Positions 1-9,462 of a stretch of DNA of 64,000 nucleotides are shown in pieces. The DNA comes from Posidonia oceanica (Eukaryota; Streptophyta; Magnoliopsida; Alismatales; Posidoniaceae). Both the position numbers and the translations under genes were made by a program. A model generated the notes under the pieces. The model did no database searches. It was not told the DNA's origin and was given only the letters and a program-made list of their open reading frames with translations. Location: contig JAZBRS010000023.1 in NCBI GenBank assembly GCA_037176725.1, positions 24,423,001-24,487,000 of the forward strand, read 5' to 3'. Within the stretch, counting starts at the first letter, position 1, and the number at the start of each line of letters is the position of its first letter.

Positions 1-214
1 AAAAACCTAAAGGGCACGCAAAACGGTGCAAGACAAAGAGGTGGCACGCAAAACGGAGCGAGAAAACTTGGAAATGCGCAAAACGAGGCAAAAACTAAAA
101 GGCACGCAAAACGGTGCAAGACAAAGAAGCGGCGCGCAAAACGGAGCGATAAAACGCGATGGCACGCAAAACGAGGCGAAGAAACTAAAAGGCACGCAAA
201 ACGGTGCAAATGGC
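1..214 (-). repeat. 30-bp tandem array in 3' LTR of A (cut by window edge)
   Basis: This is the right end of a tandem array with 30-bp units sharing the core ACGCAAAACG. It equals 20897-21110 of the 5' LTR, where the full array is visible. Because 30 is a multiple of three, the array produces open frames on both strands that should not be taken for genes. Confidence 0.9.
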
Positions 215-1248
215 ATGCAAAATGAATGCAGTGCAGAAGTTCAGGAAGATATACCTGGAGATCCGGGAGTCTAATCGGAGATCTGTTTGGTCCATGCTGA
301 AGAGCGCCTCGCTGCGGTCGCCTGGGCAGCTTACTTGGGGAGATCCAACGGTCGGATTGAAAGATATCGCGGCTCCGGAGCAGAAGGGCCAGAACAGGAG
401 AGAAGAATAGATCTAAGTGTTCAGGAGGTCCTAGGGGTGTGCTGAAGGTCCTCCCAAGTGAAGGGGAGTTAGAAGTGCTTGGTGTATGCAAAGGGGAGCT
501 TAAATGCAAGATTAAATGGATGCGGAATGCTATGCAAAGCCAGAGAAGACAAGGAAAAGCCATTTGGAAAGAACGGGGGTTTAAAAGTATTTTTGAAAAA
601 GGAAGGGGCTAAGATGCAAATTTTCCAGAAAACAGGGGTTCTAGGGAGTCCGGGGATGCGAGTGGAGGGCCTACATGCAATTTTTGCAAGCATGGGGGTT
701 AAAATGCAACCTAGGGGTAAAACAGTCTTTTCACATAATTTTTCAAAAGATGCAAGGCTCTATGTGTGATTTTCAAATCATGCGGGGTCTGAAAATGCAA
801 TTTTATATGCAAAATATACTCTGAAAAATAGATTACAGGACTACAGTGTGATTTTTAAAAAGATCAGGGTCAAAAATGCAATGTAATAAGCTAAATATGC
901 ATGCCAGAGTTACTGTCCATTTAAAATGGACCTAAATGCAAATATGCAAAAACTGGGGGGGCAAATGTGCAATGCAGTATGCAAAACAAGAAAATAAACC
1001 CTAAGTTCTACAGTGCATGGGATCTGAATGCAAAAACAGTAAAATGCAAGGACCTAGAATGCAATGCAGCATGGTAAAATGCATGTAATTAAATAGGCTG
1101 ATTTAAAACAGGATCTAAGTGCAATAATCAAAAACAGAGGGGCTAAAGCACAAAAATTTATAACTGAAACGCACAGTGGAGGGACTGAAAAGCAAATGCA
1201 GAGAAATACAGATGTTTTGTGCAATTTAGCATGGTATGTAATTAAGAA

Positions 1249-2499
1249 CTAAGCGAAATAAGTAAACTGAGGACTAAAACGCAAAAAAAATAAGAACTTA
1301 AGGCATAAATGCAATATTTGCACCAAAAACTTTATCAACTGAAAAATAAGTGAACAGTGGCTCGTCGGCGGCGACGGACACTGTAGCAGCAGAGCTTGCA
1401 GTGCTTGTGGCCGCCGACAGGGGAGGCTGAGGAGGTGCAGACCGGTGGAGGGCGGTGCTGGTGACCGTGCGGAGCTCTGGGCAGCATCGGAGCGGCGTTC
1501 CAGTGGCTGGAGCGCCCGGAAGACAAGCTGCCGGCGCCGGAGAAGACAGGAAGGCCGGCGTGCTGCTGGAGCATCTGGAATGTGCGGAAGCGGCTTCTGA
1601 CCGGCGGAGGAGCAGCAGGAGGAGGAGAGGGAGCGGGGGAGGTCAGTTATTACCTGCGGTGGTGTCTGGAAAGTGCCCCCGATCTCGGCAGAGTTGGAGA
1701 CGGCCGGCGGACGTCGTCCGGTCGCTGCGGACGTCCTCAGTGGCTCGCGACGGCTGGAGCTGCCTCGGAGCGTCCTTCCGGTGCTTCCCAGATGTTCGAG
1801 CGGGACTTCTGTGGCTCGGGCGGGAGAAGGCAGTTGGTGGGTCGACTGAGGGCCGCCGGAGGTGAGTGGGGCGGCGTGTTGCTCTCTGGATCGAGCGGGA
1901 GCTTCGGGGAGGTAGCTGGAGGTTCGGCGAATGGTTCTGGGCGGTTGGATTGCTGCTCTGGAGTCTGTGGAGGGGATTTGGGAGTCGGTCGGATTTCTGG
2001 ACTGTGGGCGGCACAGGTGTTTGTGGTGAAGTTCGGGGGCTGTGGTGGATGGTTGGGTTCGAGGTCGGGGGCTCTGGAAAGGTGGAGGTTTGGTGAGTCT
2101 CGGGGCGGACTTTGGGAGAAGGTTGTGGGCAGGAGTGGAGGGAATTGCTGAGGGGAGTTGTGTTGGGTTCGATCTGGGTTTCAGGCGGCTTCCGGCGGAA
2201 TGTGGGTTGGTTCTCGATGCAGAAAGGAGGGGAAGAGTTGCAGGGGGGCTTGGCGAGGTTGGGGGACGAGTTCCGGAGGATTTTGGGGGTGCTTCAGGCT
2301 CTGGTTCGCTGTGGAAGGAAGAGCCGGAGGTCGGGTGTTTCTGGGTGGATGTCCGAGGGGGAACCGTGGTCTCTCTCGCTGGGAATCCTCTGGAACTCCC
2401 CTCCTCTCTTCTCCGGATCAATCCCCCTTTCTTCTCCCTCTCTCCCTCCTGAAAAGCACTCTGATTTCCCCTCTTCCTCCCGCTCTGAGTCCTGACCAC
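1249..2499 (-). other. C-rich open segment of LTR (416 codons, Pro/Ser/Arg-rich), probably not a protein gene
   Basis: The minus strand, which is the sense strand of the element, stays open for 416 codons with a Pro/Ser/Thr/Arg-rich translation and no recognisable domain. The other LTR copy, at 22145-23395, is identical except for one codon (Ser to Phe). Equivalent C-rich segments lie in LTR C (about 42700-43690), LTR D (53214-54010) and, on the minus strand, LTR E (about 52220-52710). The open frame is most simply explained by GC-rich composition, which makes stop codons rare. A leader exon is an alternative, because a CAG|GTAATA splice-donor-like site occurs on the minus strand near 1655. 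Confidence 0.4.
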
Positions 2500-4308
2500 C
2501 CCTCCTTTAGCTTTGCAGGTCTGTGACCAATGAGCACTGCGGAGAGGCGGTGGCAGGTGCGAGGACGACGCTTCGGCGCGCGCCTGGCTGGAGCAGGAGG
2601 TGACAGGTCGGGGCAGCGTTACAGGAGCACAAGCGGCGTGCTACTGTAGCACTGCAACGCGCGGGAGGAAGTGAGGAAGACGGAGGACTGTAGCAACGGG
2701 CTACGGGCCGAATTTTGAAAAAAAGGAGAAAAAAGGTGAACGGGCTGATAAGCCCAGTAAGGAAGAAAAGGAAAATAAAAAAGAAGGAAGAAAGAAAGAT
2801 GGAAAGAAAAAATAGGAGAAAATAAGATAAAAATAAATGAAAATATGGGATGACTTGGGTTGTAGGTTAGACGTTTATCTGGATTTTTTAATGACCGTTT
2901 TCAGGTTAATTAGTGTGTTTTAGGCTTGATTAGGGTTTTAGGGTTTTCTTTTGTTGTTAATTCATTTTCCACTTGACTAAGTGTTGGTTAAATTCTTTTA
3001 AATTGTTTTTAAAATTGTGTTTTCTTGTTAAGTATTTTAGGATGTTAATTAGGATTTTTAGGATTTATTTTTATATTATTTTGAGTGGGTTTTGGGCTTT
3101 TAGTTCTAGTCTTTTGTATTTTCCTTTTTTAAGTCTTTTGATCCATGCTTTTGTTTTTCATTTGTTAATTCTTCTTGATGTTTTTTTAGTTGGATTTTTC
3201 CTGATTTGATTAAGTATTTTAGGTCTTTTAACTGTATTTTCTTTTCCTTTTTTAATTAAGTTCTTATGTTGTTTTTTTCTTATGTTTATTAGGTTAAGTT
3301 TTTTGTTCTCTTTAATTACTTGTTTTAGTATTTGATTTTTAATTCTTCTCTCTAGGGGTTTGTTTTTTAATTATTTTAGTGGGGTTTTCATTTTTGGTAG
3401 GTTCTGATTTTATTTCAGTTTTTTAGTTGATTTTACAGTATTTTATTTTAGTTTGTTTTGCATTTTTTAGTTTGCATGCTTGATTTTCTTTTAGCTTGAT
3501 TTAATTAAGTTTGGGTTTTTAATTACTTATTTAATGTTTTTAATTGCTTTTTCTGGGGATTCTGATTTGTTTCTTTTAGGTCTTGGGGTTTTACAGATTT
3601 TTAAGGATTTTTGAGGTTTTCTTGCAAAGGAAGGAAGAAGAAAAGAAAAAGAAGAAGAAAAGAGGAAAAAAGGGAATAAAAGGGAAAGAGGTAGGTTTGA
3701 GGGAAAAGATTTTTTAAAATTCAAGGAAGATGGTAAAAATAAAATAAAAATAGGAATAAGGTAGAGAAGGGATAGGAGTACAAAGGGGGCCCGCTGCCAA
3801 GCCAGAAGGAGGGCGAGAAGGGGATGAAAAGAGAGACGATAATCAGGAGAGAGAGAGGAGAGAGAAAACGATAATCCCAGAGAGAGAAAACGATAATTCC
3901 AGTGAAAAGGGGTCTTAAAGGTCTCCGAAAGGGGTGAAATTTGGCGAGTGCGGGGTCTAGGGTTTCTAGTTCTGGTCCCGGAGTTTTGGTTTGGTTTTGA
4001 GGAAGTTTTGGAGGGGTTTTGAGGTGTAGAAAAAGGGTAGTTTTGCCTAAGTTTCCTAGGGTTTTTGGGAGGGGTCTGGTTTGAGATTTTGCAGGCTTTT
4101 TGGTGGGTTTACTAAGTCATCAGGGGTGAGTGTTCCTATAGATTTTGGTTGGTTTTCGGGTTCGGGAAAGGGGGGTAATCCTAGGTTGAGTTCGGACTTG
4201 TTTTGAGGGGAAAGAAGGAGAGGAAGGTGTAGGTTTGGGTCTGGGTTCGGGTCCAGCAGCCACCGGAAGGCTCCAAACGATCCAGCCTGTCAAAATGGGG
4301 TGTCAACA

Positions 4309-4324
4309 GATGCCCCTCCCTGAG
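4309..4324 (-). promoter_or_regulatory. Polypurine tract of element A
   Basis: Directly upstream of the 3' LTR start, the minus strand reads CTCAGGGAGGGGCATC and then TGTTGACACC. A purine-rich run touching the TG of the 3' LTR is the expected primer for plus-strand DNA synthesis. The same motif precedes LTR D at 47145-47158 on the other strand. Confidence 0.88.
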
Positions 4325-4779
4325 CGAGGCCGAGCGAAGCGAGGCCGCTGCTCAGGGTTGACGAGACACCCCATTTGACTGGCGAGAGCAGAGGGTTTGC
4401 TATCGGCGTGAGCCACTTATTCGGCGGATGCGCCGAACATCGTGGATCGTTGCCGCAATGCAAAGTGCAGGTGCAAATGGATGAGATGCAGTGTATGCGA
4501 TGCATGCTAATGCGAATGCAATGCAAAAGTTAGTGTTAGAGTTAGTACCGACCGGGGAGGCCGAAGCGACGCAGGTGACGCCGGCGATGCTGACGATGCT
4601 GAAGAGGGACGTTGCAGCGCGCTGTGGAGTTCGACGGGAGGTCCAGACCTGCCACGAAAGGAAGGATAGCCAAGGCTACAAAGGCGCGACGGGAGAGGCG
4701 GACCTTTTCCCAGACGCGGAAGGATGCGGGGCTCCGTCTTTTGGGACGGAGTCGCGCGGGGAGGTGATAAGTTGTCGGA
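4325..4779 (-). other. Terminal 3' UTR of element A
   Basis: This is non-coding internal sequence between the minisatellite and the PPT. It is homologous to the pre-PPT region of element D (about 46980-47158) in reverse complement. Both contain GCGGCAACGA, a CGCATCCGCCGA-like word, and a copy of the ACCCCATTT LTR-start word shortly before the PPT. I see no gene here. Confidence 0.7.
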
Positions 4780-5865
4780 CTTATCGACCGGATGAGTTTC
4801 GGACCATCAGCCGGGGGCGATAGTTTAGGTTATCAGCCTGGCGATAGTTTACGGTCCTATCAACCGGAAGGCGCAGTTGTGAGTGATAGTTACTGGATAT
4901 CAGCCGTATAACATGGTTGCCATAGATAGTTTAGGATATCAGCCTAGATAGATAGTTTAGGATATCAGCCTGGATAGTTTAGGATATCAGCCTAGATAGA
5001 TAGTTTACAGTCCTATCAACTGGAAAGGGCAAACCATGAGGGATAGTTACTGGATATCAGCCGTATAACGCAAGTGCCGGATAGTTTAGGAATATCAGCC
5101 TGGATAGATAGTTTAGGATATCAGCCTAGGTAGTTTAGGTTACCAGCCTAGATCGATAGTTTAGGTTATCAGCCTGGCGGCCTTACGAGGGACAGTTACT
5201 GGATGTCAGCCGTATAATGCAATTGCGGTGGACAGTTTAGGATATCAGCCTAGATCGATAGTTTAGGTTATCAGCCTAGCGATAGTTTACAGTCCTATCA
5301 ACTGGAAAGAGCAATTGCAAGGGATAGTTACTGGATATCAGCCGTATAACGTAATTGCCATGGATAGTTTAGGATATCAGCCTAGATCGATAGTTTAGGT
5401 TATCAGCCTAGATAGATAGTTTAGGATATCAGCCTAGATAGTTTAGGATATCAGCCTAGATCGATAGTTTACAGTCCTATCAACTGGAGGGGGCAATTAC
5501 GAGGGACAGTTACTGGATGTCAGCCGTATAACGCAGATGCCGGATAGTTTAGGAATATCAGCCTGGATAGATAGTTTAGGATATCAGCCTAGGTAGTTTA
5601 GGTTACCAGCCTAGATAGATAGTTTAGGTTATCAGCCTGGCGGCACTGCGAGGGACAGTTACTGGATGTCAGCCGTATAACACAACTGCGGGCCAACCAT
5701 GGATCGGCCAAGAGATAGATAGTTTAGGAATATCAGCCTGAGAATAGATAGTTTAGGATATCAGCCTGGGTCGATAGTTTAGGAATATCAGCCTGAGAGT
5801 AGATAGTTTAGGATATCAGCCTGAGAGTGCTTGACTGTTGATACTTTAGGATATCAGCCTAAGGG
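4780..5865. repeat. Minisatellite 1 in 3' UTR of A (GATAGTTTAGGATATCAGCC type)
   Basis: The basic unit is about 20-26 bp, GATAGTTTAGGATATCAGCC plus a short linker such as TAGATC or TGGATA, repeated dozens of times. Two variants occur at intervals of roughly 130-185 bp: GTTTACAGTCCTATCAACTG and GTTACTGGATATCAGCCG followed by TATAAC. Together these give an irregular higher-order structure. Tandem repeats in the 3' UTR are a known feature of Tat-lineage elements and a proposed source of satellite DNA. Confidence 0.93.
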
Positions 5866-5999
5866 AACTTGATTGATGAATGATCGAGTGATGAGTGCTT
5901 GGTTGACGAGTGAGTGAATGCTGAGTGATTGATCGCTGGATGATCGATTGATGAGTGATTGGTGAATGATTGGTTGAAGTGTGCTTGATTACTTGATAA

Positions 6000-6430
6000 G
6001 AGGGGACGAGATCATGATGAGAGGCTACTTCTAAAGAGGGAGATGAGGTAATGATGAGAGTTATTGCTAAAGAGGGGGATGAGATCATGATGAGAACTAC
6101 TGCTAAAGAGGGGGATGAGATCATGATGAGAATTACTGCTAAAGAAGGGGGATGGGATCATGATGAGAATTACTGCTAAAGAAGGGGGATGAGGTAATGA
6201 TGGGAGCTATTGCTAAAGAAGGGGGGTGAGGTAATGATGAGAACTATTGCTAAAGAAGGGGGATGAGGTAATGATGAGAGCTACTGCTAAAGAAGGGGGG
6301 TGAGGTAATGATGAGAGCTATTGCTAAAGAAGGGAGATGAGGTAATGATGAGAGCTACTGCTAAAGAGGGGGGTGAGGTAATGATGAGAGCTACTGCTAA
6401 AGAAGGGGGGTGAGGTAATGATGAGAGCTT
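6000..6430. repeat. Minisatellite 2 in 3' UTR of A (about 37-bp unit)
   Basis: About 11-12 tandem units carry the words GGTAATGATGAGAGCTA and CTGCTAAAGAAGGGGG. Spacing is about 36-39 bp. The unit is unrelated to minisatellite 1, which it follows after a short transition (about 5870-6000) of TGATTGATGA-like simple sequence. The open frames in this stretch are repeat artefacts. Confidence 0.92.
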
Positions 6431-6927
6431 GGTTGAAAAAGGTGATAAGATATCGGACTTACCGGCCGGCAAAGAGGAGATGAGATAAGGGTGAGATACC
6501 GCGGGGCGTCTGAAAAGATGCCCCTGGTATCAGGATGATGCCAGAGGTTGGTCGAAACGTCCCCGGTATCGAGAAAGCGAAGGATGGACAAAACTGACGC
6601 GTTTGTCAGACGAGTAGTTTGGGGTACCAGCCCGAAGGAGACTCGGCCGGGTATGTCCGGTAGCAGGTTGGACGGCGCGGGTTCGCGGAGGTCCTGGAGC
6701 CTGGGTCGTTTGCTGAGGACTTTCCTGCGTCATGTGAGCAATCAGTCGGGCCAAGGGGCCTCCGGATGTAAGCGACGAGGAGCACGGAATGCATGATCAG
6801 CCTTGAAATGTGAACGGCCAGCACAAAACAGTTTTGCATTGATAGAATTGTTGGTTACATGCCCGTGACGGGTTAAAAAGTACAGCCCAACTTGAAAGGA
6901 AGACATAATGGCAGCGGCATGATGGCT
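6431..6927. other. Spacer between minisatellite 2 and the extra ORF
   Basis: Non-coding element-internal sequence. The words GATAAGATATCGGACTTACC (about 6441) and GATAAGTTGTCGGACTTATC (about 4764) are close copies flanking the two arrays, so the arrays may have expanded inside a duplicated segment. I find no convincing open frame. Confidence 0.5.
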
Positions 6928-8166
6928 CTAGCTGATTCGGGCCTTCTTTGATTTTCCAGAGTCAGGGAACAAGGGGCCACATGGCGGGACTTCGTCAATG
7001 GGCCAGAGGTCCTGCACTTCAGTGATGTACTCAGGGGTACACCCTACGCCTTTCATTGCAGCGATGTCTGTTGATCGCACCCCATGCTGCATTAGGTTGG
7101 CCAGCTCCTTTGTGGGGGCGATTGTACTGAGGGGATATTCTTGAAGGAGCTTAGGCGCTGTGCTGTCGACATAGGCGTCTTGCTGGAAGCCGAACTGGCG
7201 CATGACTCTGATAGGGTGATATTCTACACCCGCAGTAAATCCTGGTAGCACAACCAGACGCATGTCGCGTGTATTGAAGAAGACAGTGAATGCTTCGGCT
7301 GCAGAAGGAATGATGCGCCATGTGACCGTGTCGTCTGTCAGTCCTGATAGCCTTTCATATTCTTCCTTGACGCTCCTGACTGTCTTGGCATGGCCGCTGC
7401 TGCAGTAGGCCTCGAAAGCATGCACTTGGGGGCGCAGAAGGTCTATCTGAGTGTGCGCCGCTAGCCAGACCTGAATGAATGACCCGCAACCATGAAAGTG
7501 GCGGCAGCGGTGCGAGATGCGGTCCAGACCGCGGTAGGTCTCTGTTAAGACAACCGGTGCCAGGTCTATGTGCTGGGTCACCACGGCGAGTGCTATTTCA
7601 GCGATCTCGACGGCCACTGTTATCTTGCCATGAGTAAAGACCAGTTCGCCTAGGAAACGAGTGACAAACCCTCGGAGCCACAGCTCGTCTCCGAGTTCGG
7701 CACGCTTTTCCACAATATCATCAAAGTACGCCAGGCGAAGTAGAGGCATGGGCCCGCTAGTACAAATCAGTTTCTGCTGGCAACTTTGGGTAGAGAGGCC
7801 GGTCAGCTGTTTCAGGACTGTCAAGTATCCGTCACGCCTCATGAAGATGGGCGGCCCCAAGATCTTGGAAAAGCCGCAGATCCGGCGCACTTCTTCCAGT
7901 GTGGGTGTCAGTTCAGTTTTGCCGAAACGGAAGACATGGTGTGCCGGTTTCCAGAATCGCGCAGCAGCACACAGAAGATGGCGGCTTACTTCTACATCAG
8001 CGGCCTTGAGCAGCTTGGCCGGAATGCCCCACAGGCGCAGCTTCTCACAGTCATCTCTTGTCAGCTTGCCGATCCATTCTCGCAGGATCTCGGAGCAGTG
8101 TGTGGGGGTTACCAAGGTGGGGAAACCCATTGCACAGATTGCAGGATGTGGGCAGACGGTTGTCAC
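6928..8166 (-). CDS. Extra ORF downstream of pol, plant-transposon DUF7745-like protein (412 aa)
   Basis: An intact 412-codon frame in the same sense as gag-pol, about 1.3 kb downstream of the pol stop and upstream of the minisatellites. Around residues 75-100 the protein has a Phe-x-Phe-Gly block followed by TELTPTLEEVRRICGF. That pattern is typical of DUF7745/plant-mobile-domain-like proteins, where an aromatic-Gly strand precedes a P-T-x-E-E helix. This class is common in plant transposons and in some host proteins, and its biochemical role is not established. An intact long frame next to a gag-pol with only one stop suggests recent constraint or recent capture. The equivalent position in element B is outside the window, removed by A's insertion. 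I see no signal peptide or membrane segment. The family assignment is from pattern memory, not a search. Confidence 0.7.
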   Translation of the reverse strand: MTTVCPHPAICAMGFPTLVTPTHCSEILREWIGKLTRDDCEKLRLWGIPAKLLKAADVEVSRHLLCAAARFWKPAHHVFRFGKTELTPTLEEVRRICGFSKILGPPIFMRRDGYLTVLKQLTGLSTQSCQQKLICTSGPMPLLRLAYFDDIVEKRAELGDELWLRGFVTRFLGELVFTHGKITVAVEIAEIALAVVTQHIDLAPVVLTETYRGLDRISHRCRHFHGCGSFIQVWLAAHTQIDLLRPQVHAFEAYCSSGHAKTVRSVKEEYERLSGLTDDTVTWRIIPSAAEAFTVFFNTRDMRLVVLPGFTAGVEYHPIRVMRQFGFQQDAYVDSTAPKLLQEYPLSTIAPTKELANLMQHGVRSTDIAAMKGVGCTPEYITEVQDLWPIDEVPPCGPLFPDSGKSKKARIS

Positions 8167-9462
8167 AAGAGTCTTCAGATACCTGTTGCCAAGACTGTGA
8201 ATTATCAGAGCTCATATAGGCACAAAACCATCATGGGAAAGCAGATTCTGAAACTGGTAGAAACAGTGCAGCATATTTAGCAGTAAACATTCAGACTATG
8301 GCAATTGAACATGTATAAACATAAGGGCATTCGGTTGATGTGGCGGGGACCGTCGGGAACTCGGGTTGTCGCAGCCTGACGGTGCCAACGCATGCTAAGT
8401 AGAGGTACTGCCTCAGCGCCGGAGTAAGCCTTTGCGGAGCGAAATGATCAGAGAGGGTGGAGATGACTGGAAAAAGCAGGTGCGTATGATTTGGTATGGT
8501 TTGCCCTCAGCATCGGGGTGCTTTGGTGCCTGCTGTACAGAAAGGGAGCGGTCCTTAACTCACCGGACTCTACTCGGACTCCTGACTTGTTGGTGGCACT
8601 CTGGGGGAAGGTATGGGTGATGTTTGGTGGTGGTGTAGAGAGGACGGGCTCCATGCCAAACTCTCAAGGACTTACACTCACTCCTAACTCTTTTTCCTCT
8701 CTCTCTTTTTTTAATGTCGGTGTATAGGGCCCTCTTTATCCCCATTTTGGGAGCGAGGAGGACCTGACCCGAGCTTTGGCTCTTTTCTGGGGTAGGTGAG
8801 AGGTACGGGGTTACCCTGCTTGCCTTTATTCTCTTCTTTTTCTTCCTTTTTTTCCTTCTTCTTTTTCTTTTTTTTGCGGGAATGGGGCCTTTGTCCCCTT
8901 CTCCCTTTTCTTTTCTATCATTCTCCTTTTGTTGTTGTTTTTTTTTCCTTTTTTTCTTTTTTTTTTTTGGCTCACAGGTTTCCGCTGTCCCCTCCCCCAG
9001 GGGAGATGGGCGTTAGGGTCTTTCGGGTACAGACCTCTGGCTCTCTCTTTCTCTCTCTTTTTCCGCACATCTAGGCTGGGATATGTACTGCTTTCTGACT
9101 AACACCTAGCACTCTTCTAAAGGGTGTAAGTCCTTAGGGGTTTGGGCATTTCGCCCGCTCTCATTGGGTGGTGGCTCCCTCACTAGTCAAGACATCTAAG
9201 TAGTATCAGGTGAGGTCGGGAGACTCCTTTCGCAGCAGGCAAGCACCTCCGGTTTTCATCACCGGGCAACTATGCGATGTATGGTTTGACAAGAGATTGT
9301 GAATGGAATGAGCAGGGATGCACAGGAGTGTTGTGATGCCAGGAAAGGCAAGAGATGGGATGAAGTGAAGTATGGAGGAGATAGAGCAAAGAGAGATGCA
9401 AAGATATGCAAGTGGTGAAGGTATGACAAGTGGGAGGAGAGATCGGCAATGGCTATTCTCGG
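8167..9462 (-). other. Spacer between pol and extra ORF with sense-strand purine tract and a conserved block
   Basis: Two parts are recognisably shared with element B. One is about 8380-8620 (with GTGCTTTGGTGCCTGCTG), matching about 25320-25630. The other is about 9170-9275 (AAGACATCTAAGTAGT and the CCGGTT..ATCACCGGG dyad), matching about 26280-26375. Between them, 8826-8975 is almost pure pyrimidine on the plus strand, so it is purine-rich in the element transcript. There is no convincing gene. Confidence 0.7.

Larger units (their letters stand above)
1..4308 (-). repeat. 3' LTR of element A (partial, 4,308 of about 5,772 bp)
   Basis: Read on the minus strand, the LTR starts TGTTGACACCCC at 4308 and runs off the window at base 1. 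In sense order it contains an AT/T-rich-to-A-rich segment (about 4250-2700), a C-rich segment that stays open for 416 codons (2499-1249), a second A/T-rich segment with many ATGCAA words (about 1250-480), and the start of the 30-bp tandem array (214 leftward). It matches 20897-25204 with about 14 substitutions. All those I noticed fall between about 2349 and 4210. The PPT directly to its right shows that this is the downstream LTR. Confidence 0.93.

Noticed and set aside
5846..6124. Frames with MISSPSLAVVLI-type repeats
   Set aside because: Direct translation of the 37-bp minisatellite; not a gene.
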